Notes under the pieces: model-generated | Told to the model about the DNA's origin: nothing | Database searches by the model: none | The model's input: the letters and a program-made list of their open reading frames with translations, nothing else | Source of the DNA: Hydrogenophaga sp. | GTDB lineage: Bacteria > Pseudomonadota > Gammaproteobacteria > Burkholderiales > Burkholderiaceae_C | Length of the DNA: 64,000 nt | Assembly: GCF_030373225.1 (NCBI RefSeq) | Contig: NZ_JAUCZG010000003.1 | Span: forward strand, 1 to 64,000 | Reading direction: 5' to 3' | Part shown: one piece after another, positions 26,711 to 35,223 of the stretch | How the letters are laid out: each line of letters opens with the position of its first letter | Numbering within the stretch: position 1 is the first letter of the stretch | Program-made: the position numbers and the translations under genes

Positions 26711-27625
26711 ATGTCCAAGATACCGTCTCGCAAGGGCTGGAAGCTGGTCTGGAGCGACGAGTTCACCGGTGACCAGATCGACCGCAGCAAGTGGGACTTC
26801 GATCTCGGCAACGGGTTTTTCGACTACCGCAGCCACACTTGGGTCCCGGGCTGGGGCAACGAGGAACTGCAGTACTACACCGACTCACCGACCAACGTGA
26901 CGGTGCGCGACGGCCTGCTGACGATCCGGGCCGTGCGGGAATCGATCCACGGCTGTGGCTACACCTCGGCCCGCCTGATGACGCGCCGCCGCGACGGCAC
27001 GCCGCTTTTCAACAAACAGTACGGCCGCTTCGAGATCCGCGCCCGGGTGCCCTGGGGCAAGGGCCTGTGGCCTGCGCTGTGGATGTTGCCGCAAGACGAT
27101 GCCTACGGCGGCTGGGCCGCCTCGGGCGAGATCGATCTGATGGAAATCGTGGGAGACAAGCCTCACGAGGTGCTCAACAGCATCCACTTCGGATCATCGG
27201 GCAGCCAGGGCCGCTCGCTCATCACCCACACCCACCCGCTGCCGGATGGCAGCACGGTGGCCGACTGGCACACCTACGCTGTCGAATGGGAGCCGGGCGA
27301 GATCCGCTTCTACGTCGATGACACCCTGACCCGAACCCACAACCATTGGTGGAGCTGCAGCCTGGTCAAGGATGGGCAGGGCGTGATCGCGCGCCGCAAG
27401 GCCGATCTCAATGCGTGGCCGGCGCCCTTCAACCAGCCGTTCTACCTCGTCATGAACGTCGCGGTGGGGGGCAACTTCCCCGGTGTGCCCGGCGCGCAAA
27501 CGCGCTTTCCGGCCGAACTCGTGGTGGACCACGTCCGGGTGTACGACAAGGTCGGTGGCTACGGCGAGCCTCAGCCGATCGGCCAGGGCCGCTTTCCGTG
27601 GCAGACCGAAAAGAAAAAGGCGTGA
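26711..27625 (+). CDS. GH16 family beta-glucanase, no signal peptide
   Basis: A 304-residue family 16 glycosidase of the laminarinase-like type (endo-beta-1,3 or 1,3/1,4-glucanase). The catalytic GEIDLMEIVG (Glu-x-Asp-x-x-Glu) is intact; other landmarks are WSDEFTG, GNEELQYYTD, GRFEIRARVPWGKGLWPALWML and the C-terminal VDHVRVYDK. No signal peptide or lipobox is visible, so it is predicted to be cytoplasmic, unlike the GH16 lipoprotein at 39083. That implies that oligosaccharides longer than a disaccharide are imported. It follows the GH1 gene by 120 bp and is followed by a GH17 gene. Confidence 0.9.
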   Translation: MSKIPSRKGWKLVWSDEFTGDQIDRSKWDFDLGNGFFDYRSHTWVPGWGNEELQYYTDSPTNVTVRDGLLTIRAVRESIHGCGYTSARLMTRRRDGTPLFNKQYGRFEIRARVPWGKGLWPALWMLPQDDAYGGWAASGEIDLMEIVGDKPHEVLNSIHFGSSGSQGRSLITHTHPLPDGSTVADWHTYAVEWEPGEIRFYVDDTLTRTHNHWWSCSLVKDGQGVIARRKADLNAWPAPFNQPFYLVMNVAVGGNFPGVPGAQTRFPAELVVDHVRVYDKVGGYGEPQPIGQGRFPWQTEKKKA

Positions 27626-27667
27626 CGCGCTGCCTTTCCTGCGCCACTGCGTTCCAGAAACAAAGAC

Positions 27668-28657
27668 ATGTCCAAACCCGCATCCCGCAGCGCTGTGGCC
27701 AGCGCCACCGTCACCCACCAGGGCAGTTCCAGCGACACCTCGCTGCCGCACTCGGGCGTCGACCCGGCCACGGTGGCCGGCGCGGGCCGCTGGACCGAAA
27801 GCAGCCCCACGGTCTGGACCACCGAGGCGCGCGACGCGCTGGGCGAGGCGTTCCGTGCGTCACTGCAGCGCGGGGTGCACGGCCTGTGTTTCAGTCCCTA
27901 TCTCGAAGGCCAGCAGCCGGGCTCGCAGATTGCGGAGGCGCAGATCCGCGATCGCCTGCGCGTCCTGCAACCCCACGCGCGCTGGGTTCGCAGCTTTTCG
28001 TGCACCGACGGGCATGAACAGACGCCGCGCGTGGCACACGAACTTGGCCTGAAGACGCTGGTCGGCGCCTGGCTGGGCACCGACGCGGCGATCAACGAGC
28101 GCGAACTGCAGGGTGTGATCGAGGTTGCGCGTGCGGGTCACGCCGACATCGTGGCCGTTGGCAACGAGGTGCTGCTGCGCGAGGACATGAGCGAAGACGC
28201 CCTGCTCGCCTGCATCGAGCGGGTCAGGGAGGCGCTGCCCGGCGTGCCGGTGGGCTACGTCGATGCCTATTACCTGTTCGAGAAACACCCGCGCATCACT
28301 GCCGCCTGCGACGTGGTGATGACCAACTGCTACCCCTTCTGGGAAGGTTGCCCGCGGGAGCAGGCGCTGGCCTACATGCAGACCATGGTGCAGCGCACGC
28401 GGGCCGCAGCGCCGGGCAAACGCGTGCTGATCAGCGAGACCGGCTGGCCCGACCAGGGCAGCGCATTCCATGGCTCCGTGCCTTCGCGCGAAGGAGCCAT
28501 GCAGTATTTCGTCGACTGTTGCCGCTGGGCCGAGGAAGACGGCATCGAGATCTTCTACTTTGCCGCCTTCGATGAAGCCTGGAAGGTCGGCGCCGAAGGC
28601 GACGTCGGCGCCTTCTGGGGCCTGTGGGACAAGAACGGAACGCCCAAGTTCGGATGA
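27668..28657 (+). CDS. GH17 family beta-1,3-glucanase-like enzyme, cytoplasmic
   Basis: A 329-residue glycoside hydrolase family 17 protein (beta-1,3-glucanase or glucosyltransferase). The acid/base Glu is in VAVGNEVLL and the nucleophile in ISETGWPDQG. The first ~60 residues are a Ser/Thr-rich, apparently unstructured extension without a signal peptide. It is closely similar along its length to the GH17 half of the transporter fusion at 29686 (shared blocks include HGLCFS or YGLCFS, NCYPFWEG and FWGLWDK or QWGLWDK), so the two are probably duplicates. The next gene starts 4 bp after its stop. It probably trims imported beta-1,3-linked oligosaccharides; the precise activity cannot be fixed from sequence. 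Confidence 0.88.
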   Translation: MSKPASRSAVASATVTHQGSSSDTSLPHSGVDPATVAGAGRWTESSPTVWTTEARDALGEAFRASLQRGVHGLCFSPYLEGQQPGSQIAEAQIRDRLRVLQPHARWVRSFSCTDGHEQTPRVAHELGLKTLVGAWLGTDAAINERELQGVIEVARAGHADIVAVGNEVLLREDMSEDALLACIERVREALPGVPVGYVDAYYLFEKHPRITAACDVVMTNCYPFWEGCPREQALAYMQTMVQRTRAAAPGKRVLISETGWPDQGSAFHGSVPSREGAMQYFVDCCRWAEEDGIEIFYFAAFDEAWKVGAEGDVGAFWGLWDKNGTPKFG

Positions 28658-28661
28658 CACG

Positions 28662-29609
28662 ATGACCAAGCTGACACTGCCTTCGGGCAACGCCATCTGC
28701 TACAGCGGCTACCGCGACGGCCAGAACCCGGGCGAGCAGACCTACCCGACGCCAGCCGAGATCCGCGAAGACCTCGCCATCCTGCGCAAGCAATGGAAGC
28801 TGCTGCGCCTGTACGACTGCAGCCCGCACGCCGATCGTGTGCTGCAGGTGATCGCCGAGGACCGGTTGCCTTTCCAGGTGATGCTGGGCGCCTACCTGGG
28901 CGCAGAGATGAACAACTTCGGCTGCCCCTGGGGCGCCACCTTCACCGAAGAACAGCTCGAAGCCAGCCGGGCCGAAAACGGTGCCGAGCTCGCGCGCCTG
29001 GTGGCACTGGCCAACCGCTACCCGGACATCGTGTTCTCGGTGGCGGTGGGCAACGAGGCCACGGTCGACTGGACCGACCACTACGTGCCGGTGCCGCGCA
29101 TGATCGAATACGTGCGCCGGGTCAAGGCGGCGGTGCGCCAGCCCGTCACCTTCTGCGAGAACTACGTGCCCTGGCAGCACAAGCTGCGCGACCTGGTGGC
29201 CGAGCTCGACTTCATCTCGCTGCACACCTATCCGGTGTGGGAATACAAGCACATCCACGAGGCGCTGGACTACACCAAGGACAACGTGCACAGCGTGACC
29301 CGCCTGTACCCCGACAAGCCGCTGGTCATCACCGAAGCCGGCTGGTGCACCAACAGCAACGGCCGGGGCATGCACGCCGAACACGCGGTGCAGGAGTTGC
29401 AGGCCATCTACTACAAGGACCTGATGGACTGGACACGCGCAGAAGGCCTGCTGTGCTTCGTGTTCGAGGCGTTCGACGAATCCTGGAAGGGCTCGCCCGA
29501 CCCGCTGGAGCCTGAAAAGCACTGGGGACTGTTCACCGTCGACCGCAAGCCCAAGCTGGTGATGCAGTCGCTGTATCCCGAGCTGATGGATCCGGTCGCC
29601 GCAGACTGA
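28662..29609 (+). CDS. GH17 family enzyme, second cytoplasmic copy
   Basis: A 315-residue family 17 protein of a different subgroup from the one before it. The catalytic residues lie in VAVGNEATVDW (acid/base) and ITEAGWCTNSNG (nucleophile), and FEAFDESWKG closes the barrel. It resembles the catalytic part of the GH17 lipoprotein at 33414-35213 more than its immediate neighbour (YSGYRDGQNPGEQ and LRLYDCS against YGPYRTATSAS and IRVFDSG). There is no signal peptide. The ATG at 28662 is chosen since the open frame further upstream is antisense-like and overlaps the previous gene. It is followed after 76 bp by the symporter-GH17 fusion. Confidence 0.87.
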   Translation: MTKLTLPSGNAICYSGYRDGQNPGEQTYPTPAEIREDLAILRKQWKLLRLYDCSPHADRVLQVIAEDRLPFQVMLGAYLGAEMNNFGCPWGATFTEEQLEASRAENGAELARLVALANRYPDIVFSVAVGNEATVDWTDHYVPVPRMIEYVRRVKAAVRQPVTFCENYVPWQHKLRDLVAELDFISLHTYPVWEYKHIHEALDYTKDNVHSVTRLYPDKPLVITEAGWCTNSNGRGMHAEHAVQELQAIYYKDLMDWTRAEGLLCFVFEAFDESWKGSPDPLEPEKHWGLFTVDRKPKLVMQSLYPELMDPVAAD

Positions 29610-29685
29610 CACCGTAGCCCACCCTCTCACCCATGCACCTTCGGCCGGGCCTGTCAGCGGCGCAGCCCCACACAGAAAGCAACCC

Positions 29686-32040
29686 ATGACCCCATCCGGC
29701 GCCACTGCACACAAGATCCCCTTCGGGCACAAGGTGGCCTTCGGGCTGGGCATGCTGGCCAACCAGATGTTTCCAGCCGCACTGGGCATCTTCATGGTGG
29801 TGCTGGTGCAGGACCTGGGCTTCCCGGCCTGGATGTGGGGCATCCTGTTTTTCCTGCCGCGGGTCTTCGATTCGGTCACCGACCCGATCATGGGCTTCAT
29901 CTCCGACAACACCCGATCCACCTGGGGCCGGCGCAAGCAATACGTGTTCGTCGGTGCCATCGTCATGGGCATCTCGTTCATCGCCATGTGGCAGCTGCAG
30001 CGCAGCGACGGCGTCACCCACAACTTCATCTACTTCCTGTGCTGGTCGCTGGCCTTCTACTCGGGGCTGACCTTGTTCAGCATTCCGTATGTGGCCATGG
30101 GCTACGAGATGAGCGACGACTTTCACGAGCGCACCAGCATCATGGCGGTGGCCCAGTGGATCGGCCAGTGGGCCTGGGTCATCGCACCCTGGTTCTGGGT
30201 GGTGATGTACGACCCGGCCTGGTTCGAGAACGCCGACACGGCCACGCGCACGCTCTCGGTCTGGGTGGGGGTGATCTGCATGCTGCTGGCCATGGTGCCG
30301 GCGCTGTTCCTGCCCAGCCGCTCGACCAGGGACGACACCCACCTGGTGCCGCTGACCTGGGCCAACATCGGCGGCGGCATGAAGGAGATCCTGCGGGGCT
30401 TCGTCGAGGCCTTCAGCTCGGTGCCCTTTCGCAAGCTGTGCTTCGCCACCTTCCTGATCTTCAACGCCTTCAACACGGTGGCGGCATTCTCGTTTTTCAT
30501 CGTCGTCTACCACCTGTTCGGCGGCAACACCGCGGCGGCCGGCATCTGGCCCACGCTGTTCGGCAGCGTCGGTGCGCTGGTGACCACCTTCGCGGTCATT
30601 CCCACGGTGGCCTGGATGTCGCGCAAGATGGGCAAGAAGAACGCCTTCATGGTGTCGCAGGGCATCTCCCTCATCGGCTACGTGCTGCTGTGGTTTCTGA
30701 TGGTGCCGGGCAAGCCCTGGATGTTCATGTTTGCGCTGCCCTTCTTCGCGTTCGGCATCGGCGGCCTGTTCACGCTGATGATGTCGATGACGGCCGACGT
30801 CTGCGACCTCGACGAGCTGGCCACCGGCAAGCGCCGCGAAGGCATCTTCGGCGCCATCTACTGGTGGATGGTGAAGTTCGGCTTTGCCATCGCCGGTCTG
30901 CTCAGCGGCGCCATCATGTCGGTGGTGGCCTTCAGCCCGGGTGCCGCGATGCAGCCCGAGGGCGCGGTCGACGGCCTGCGGCTGTTCTATTCGGGCGTGC
31001 CCATCGTCGGCACGCTGCTGGCGATGTGGATCATGCGCGACTACGACCTCGACGAAGCCCGCGCCACCGAGGTCCATGCCGAGCTCGATCGGCGCAAGCG
31101 GCGCGCAGCAGCGTCTTCGTCCCAGGGCTCGGGCGCCCGCCCCTGGCTGGAGGAGCACGGCCTTCACCTGCCGGCCATGCTGGGCTCGCCTCTGGCTGGC
31201 AGGACGCCCGCCGAGATCGGCGCGATGTATGCCGAGCAGATGAGCACGGGCGTGTACGGCCTGTGCTTCAGCGCCTACACCGAGGGTCAGGGCGCGGGTG
31301 ACCAGCTGACCGAGGCGCAGGTGCGCCGGCGCGTCGGGCTCATTGCGCCGCACACGCGCTGGCTGCGGTCGTTCGCCTGCAGCGAAGGGCACGAGATGAT
31401 TCCCCGGCTGGCCCGCGAAAACGGGCTCAGGACGATGGTGGGCGCCTGGATCAGCGCCGACCGCGACCGCAACGAACGCGAGATCGCCGGGCTGCTGACG
31501 CTGGCCGAGGCGGGTCTGGTCAACATCGCGGTGGTGGGCAACGAGGTGCTGCTGCGCGGCGAACTGTCCGAGGCCGAGCTGCTGGAGTACATCCGGCGCG
31601 TCAGGGCTGCCCTGCCGCAGGACGTGCCAGTGGGTTGCGTCGATGCCTACTACCAGTTCCTCGAACGCCCGGCACTCACCGCGGCATGCGACGTTCTCCT
31701 GCCGAACTGTTACCCGTTCTGGGAAGGCACCGACATCACCATGGCCGCGCCCTACCTGCGCCGCATGGTCGGACTGGTGCAGGCCGCGGGTGGCGACAAG
31801 CCGGTGATCGTCACCGAGACCGGCTGGCCAGGCCATGGACAGCCCGTGGCCGGGGCCGTTCCATCGGCGGACAACGCCATGCGCTACTTCGTCGACGTCC
31901 AGCTGTGGGCTCGGCAGGAGGGAATCAAGCTGTTCTACTTCTCGTCGTTCGACGAGCCCTGGAAGCTGCGTCAGGAAGGTGAACTGGGCACGCAGTGGGG
32001 TCTGTGGGACAAGGACGAGCGCCCCAAATACGCGGCCTGA
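29686..32040 (+). CDS. GPH-type sugar symporter fused to a GH17 domain
   Basis: A 784-residue protein with two halves. Residues 1-~465 form a GPH-family cation:glycoside symporter of the major facilitator type, with the usual twelve-helix pattern (starting FGLGMLANQMFPAALGIFMV; motif DPIMGFISDNTRSTWGRRKQ; ending MWIMRDYDLDEARATEVHAEL). A basic, Ser-rich linker (RRKRRAAASSSQGSGA, ~469-484) joins it to a complete GH17 barrel (about 500-784) with acid/base Glu in VVGNEVLLRG and nucleophile in VTETGWPGHG. With twelve helices the enzyme half faces the cytoplasm. Symporters of this family normally end where the linker begins. It is last in the operon; its stop lies 1 bp from the converging GH30 gene. 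Confidence 0.9.
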   Translation: MTPSGATAHKIPFGHKVAFGLGMLANQMFPAALGIFMVVLVQDLGFPAWMWGILFFLPRVFDSVTDPIMGFISDNTRSTWGRRKQYVFVGAIVMGISFIAMWQLQRSDGVTHNFIYFLCWSLAFYSGLTLFSIPYVAMGYEMSDDFHERTSIMAVAQWIGQWAWVIAPWFWVVMYDPAWFENADTATRTLSVWVGVICMLLAMVPALFLPSRSTRDDTHLVPLTWANIGGGMKEILRGFVEAFSSVPFRKLCFATFLIFNAFNTVAAFSFFIVVYHLFGGNTAAAGIWPTLFGSVGALVTTFAVIPTVAWMSRKMGKKNAFMVSQGISLIGYVLLWFLMVPGKPWMFMFALPFFAFGIGGLFTLMMSMTADVCDLDELATGKRREGIFGAIYWWMVKFGFAIAGLLSGAIMSVVAFSPGAAMQPEGAVDGLRLFYSGVPIVGTLLAMWIMRDYDLDEARATEVHAELDRRKRRAAASSSQGSGARPWLEEHGLHLPAMLGSPLAGRTPAEIGAMYAEQMSTGVYGLCFSAYTEGQGAGDQLTEAQVRRRVGLIAPHTRWLRSFACSEGHEMIPRLARENGLRTMVGAWISADRDRNEREIAGLLTLAEAGLVNIAVVGNEVLLRGELSEAELLEYIRRVRAALPQDVPVGCVDAYYQFLERPALTAACDVLLPNCYPFWEGTDITMAAPYLRRMVGLVQAAGGDKPVIVTETGWPGHGQPVAGAVPSADNAMRYFVDVQLWARQEGIKLFYFSSFDEPWKLRQEGELGTQWGLWDKDERPKYAA

Positions 32041-32041
32041 C

Positions 32042-33370
32042 TCAGGGCAGCAGCAGGCTCGTGATGGAGCGCGCTGGCAAGGCGAGCGGTGGCCCGCTGC
32101 GCTCCAGGTTCAGGGTGAATGGCAGCGCATGTTCGGTGCGGTTCATGGCCACCACCACCACGCCCCCATCCGGGTTGACGAAGGCCGTGGCCTCCAGGGC
32201 TTCGCGGCTGGCCGCACACAGGATGCGCCGCGCGCCCGGCTTCACGAAGCGGGCAAAGTGCCCGATGTAGAAGTAGGAGCTCTGGCACTCGAAGCGGTCC
32301 TGAGCGGTGTCGGCCAGGATCGGCGCGCTGCAATAGTTGCCCACGTGGTTGGGACCGCCCTGCTGGTCGAGCAGCAGGTTCCAGTCGATCCAGCCCACCG
32401 TCCAGCGGTTGATGTCGTTGATCATCGATCTGGCGTAGCGCTCACCCAGGGCCCATGAGCCGGTGTGCGGGCCTCCTTCCTGGCAGCCCTCGGTGAACAG
32501 CAGCTGCTTGTCCGGCCAGGCGTCATGGACCAGCTGGACATGGTCGAAATGGTCTTCGCCATACCAGTGGAAGCCGGTTCCCCAGACGTACTTCGCGGCC
32601 TGTGGATCGGCATAGACGGTCGCAGCGCGCTCCACCATCAGGTCGCGGTTGTGGTCCCAGATCACGATCTTCACGTGACCCAGTCCGGCGGCCTCCAGCT
32701 GCGGGCCGAGGTGGTCGCGCACGAAGTCGCGCTCTTCTTCGGCGCTGTAGACGCAGGAGTCCCAGCGCTGGGTGGCGGCGGGTTCGTTTTGCACCGATAC
32801 CCCCCAGACGGGAATGCCGCGTTCGGCGTAGGCCTGGATGAAGCGCACGTAGCAGCGCGCCCAGGCGTCACGGTACTCAGGCAGCAGCCCACCGCCGTGG
32901 TTCATCTGGCGGTTGGTCTTCATCCACGCGGGCGGACTCCAGGGCGAGACCAGCAGCCGGATCGGCGAACCCGCGATGCGCTGCGCGGCGAGCAGGAATG
33001 GCAGCAGGGCCTGTTCGTCACGGTCGATCCGGAAGTCGTTGAGCGCTGTGTCGCCCGGTGTGTCGGCGTGGGCATAGTTGCCCAGCGAAAAGTCGCAGCT
33101 GTTCATGTGCACCCGGCACAAGGTGTAGCTGTGGCCCACTTCGGGGTCGAAGCAGGCCCGGAGCACCGCGTCCTGCTGCGGTGGACTCAGGGCCAGCCAG
33201 GTGTGCGCGGCCGCCTCGGTGAAAGCACCGCCAAACCCCAGCATGGTCTGGAACGCCACGCCCGCGTCGACCCAGAGCGACGCCGCAGGCCCCATGTCGT
33301 CGGTGGCGGGCGGCAGCTCGGCCAAGGCCAGCCGGTGCCCGGACCCCTGGGCGGTAAGAAAGCTGCGCAT
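32042..33370 (-). CDS. GH30 family beta-glucanase
   Basis: A 442-residue family 30 glycosidase, similar to the glucosylceramidase and beta-1,6-glucanase branch. The conserved GFGGAFTEAAA, the acid/base Glu in VQNEPAATQRWDS, and the nucleophile in LFTEGCQEGG are present, and the last ~80 residues form the usual beta side-domain. In a laminarin locus beta-1,6-glucanase activity, removing side branches, is the natural guess, but this is inference. No signal peptide is visible, although the start is uncertain: I took the Met at 33370 (MRSFLTAQ); the open frame extends upstream into the preceding gene. It is the third gene of the porin operon, 43 bp after the GH17 lipoprotein. Confidence 0.88.
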   Translation of the reverse strand: MRSFLTAQGSGHRLALAELPPATDDMGPAASLWVDAGVAFQTMLGFGGAFTEAAAHTWLALSPPQQDAVLRACFDPEVGHSYTLCRVHMNSCDFSLGNYAHADTPGDTALNDFRIDRDEQALLPFLLAAQRIAGSPIRLLVSPWSPPAWMKTNRQMNHGGGLLPEYRDAWARCYVRFIQAYAERGIPVWGVSVQNEPAATQRWDSCVYSAEEERDFVRDHLGPQLEAAGLGHVKIVIWDHNRDLMVERAATVYADPQAAKYVWGTGFHWYGEDHFDHVQLVHDAWPDKQLLFTEGCQEGGPHTGSWALGERYARSMINDINRWTVGWIDWNLLLDQQGGPNHVGNYCSAPILADTAQDRFECQSSYFYIGHFARFVKPGARRILCAASREALEATAFVNPDGGVVVVAMNRTEHALPFTLNLERSGPPLALPARSITSLLLP

Positions 33371-33413
33371 CGCTGCTGGGGTCGGGACCCGGGAACGGGC
33401 GGTGCGGGCTGGC

Positions 33414-35213
33414 TCAGCGGGTCCAGCCGATGCCGTCGATGTTGAGCGGAACGCGGATGTTGGAACCCGAGGCCTTGCCGGTGAAGCTGTAGCGGTCGGC
33501 AATGTAGAAGGGGTTGACCACCAGACGGAAGTCGAGCCTGGGGTTGACCGCCCGGAAGGCCTGCAGCGGTATCGACACCCGGCACCAGGCTCCGGTGTTG
33601 CAGTAACCGTAGTCGCCGTTGCCGATCTGCACGAAGGCTTCATGGCCGTTGCCATCGACATCCAGCGTGGACAGGCCGATCTCGATGCGCCCCGGGTAGG
33701 TGGTGTTCATCCACACGCTCACGGCCGAGAATGCCGAGAGGTTCTGGGTGGTGCCCCCGGTCTGGGGGTTGTACAGCAGACCCCATCCGTAGCCTGCCGG
33801 CGTGGGTGTGATGCGCATGCTCACCGTGCCGTCGCCCGGCGCCGCGCTGATGGTGGTGTCGGCCAGGTTTCGTGGCGCCGTGAAGCCGTCGAACGCATCG
33901 AGGTTGTAGCCGGCGACCAGCGATGCGCCGGGCGCGTCGGAGTACAGGGTGAAGGCGTTGGCGGCAAAGTCCGGGTTGATGGTCGGCGGGACGAAATACA
34001 CCGCGTCGGCATCCGTGAGGCTGGCGTTCTCCCAGATGGCCTGCGGATACAGGTTCTGGATCACGTAGCGGGCCTGACGGTCCCTGTTGAACAGACCCCA
34101 GCCGTCGTCGCTCAGCTTCCAGGGCTCATCGAAGGCTTCGAAATAGAAGATGTTCACCGGGCCATTTCCGCTCACCCGGCTCTCCTGGCGCCAGGTTTCC
34201 AGGCGCTGGAAATACATCTTCTGGTTCACCGGGTGGGCCCGGAAGGCCTGGTCGCCCGTGATCCGGGCTTTCCAGCCGGTTTCGGTGATCACGATCGGCA
34301 TCCGGCTGAGCCCGGCGCTGTCGAGCGCCGTGCGAGTGGCCTGGAATTGCTTCTTCAGCTCGACGATGCTGGCGTCCATCATGGCCGTGGCCCGTGCGGG
34401 TCCGGCTGCCACGCCCAGCTGTTTCCAGTCCCAGTAAAGCAGACTGCTGGGAAATTCGGTGTCGATGGCAGGGTAGGCATGGATGGCAGCGAAGTCGATC
34501 TGATCAACCACCGCCCTGGGCAGCGGATTGCTGAACACCTGGAAGTTGTCGTCGGTGGTGACCGGCTGCGACACCCGGTCGCGCACGTACTTGATGTAGA
34601 CCGCCATGTCGGCGGGGTCGATCCGGTCGGCCGAAAAGTCCACGATGTTTTCGTTGCCGACGCTGACCGTCAGGATGACGTCGCGGTACTTCGGGTCGTT
34701 CGCCAGGGCAATGGCCCGGTCGAGTTCGAGCAGGTTGGCGGCCTTGATGTCCTCGACCCGGTTGGGGTTGGGCTCGAACTTGAAGCCACCCATGAAGGCG
34801 CCCAGCTGCATCTTCATGTCCAGACCGTTGTCCACGATCACGTCCAGCGTCTGCCTGGCCACCTTGTCGCCGCTGTCGAACACGCGGATGAGGCGGAAGT
34901 TGCCCTGTATGAGCAACTCCATGTCCTGCCTGATGTTGCCGGGCGGGATGACTTCGTTGGCCAGGTCACTGGCACTGGTGGCGGTGCGGTACGGTCCATA
35001 GGCGACCGCCTGGCGCGCCAGGTATTCGGCCGGCAGCGGGCGCGGGTTGGAAACGGACACCGCGCTGGCCGGAGGGTCCACCGTGATCTCGCCGCCGCCG
35101 CCGCAGGCGGTCAGCAGCGCTGTCAAAAGCACGGCAAGGCCCGCACGGACGGGCTGCAGGAAGGACATGGGGCCGCCGAGGCGGACGCTCGAGGTCGTGG
35201 ACAGGGCTCTCAT
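33414..35213 (-). CDS. GH17 lipoprotein with C-terminal binding-like domain
   Basis: A 599-residue lipoprotein. The signal (AGLAVLLTALLTACGGGG) has a lipobox Cys near residue 37, followed by Gly residues, a pattern seen in many surface-exposed or outer-membrane lipoproteins of this group. A GH17 catalytic domain (about 50-375) has its acid/base in VSVGNENIVD and nucleophile in VITETGWKA. The C-terminal ~200 residues are beta-rich and resemble carbohydrate-binding modules (SVWMNTTYPGRIEIGLSTLD, DGNGHEAFVQIGNGDYGYC). The start at 35213 has GAGG at good spacing; a later Met at 35168 is possible. It follows the porin gene by 10 bp. Confidence 0.9.
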   Translation of the reverse strand: MRALSTTSSVRLGGPMSFLQPVRAGLAVLLTALLTACGGGGEITVDPPASAVSVSNPRPLPAEYLARQAVAYGPYRTATSASDLANEVIPPGNIRQDMELLIQGNFRLIRVFDSGDKVARQTLDVIVDNGLDMKMQLGAFMGGFKFEPNPNRVEDIKAANLLELDRAIALANDPKYRDVILTVSVGNENIVDFSADRIDPADMAVYIKYVRDRVSQPVTTDDNFQVFSNPLPRAVVDQIDFAAIHAYPAIDTEFPSSLLYWDWKQLGVAAGPARATAMMDASIVELKKQFQATRTALDSAGLSRMPIVITETGWKARITGDQAFRAHPVNQKMYFQRLETWRQESRVSGNGPVNIFYFEAFDEPWKLSDDGWGLFNRDRQARYVIQNLYPQAIWENASLTDADAVYFVPPTINPDFAANAFTLYSDAPGASLVAGYNLDAFDGFTAPRNLADTTISAAPGDGTVSMRITPTPAGYGWGLLYNPQTGGTTQNLSAFSAVSVWMNTTYPGRIEIGLSTLDVDGNGHEAFVQIGNGDYGYCNTGAWCRVSIPLQAFRAVNPRLDFRLVVNPFYIADRYSFTGKASGSNIRVPLNIDGIGWTR

Positions 35214-35223
35214 GGAATTCGCC

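Noticed and set aside
29533-31836. Minus-strand 767-codon frame opposite the symporter-GH17 fusion
   Set aside because: His- and Gln-rich antisense shadow. The plus-strand product has clear domains at both ends.
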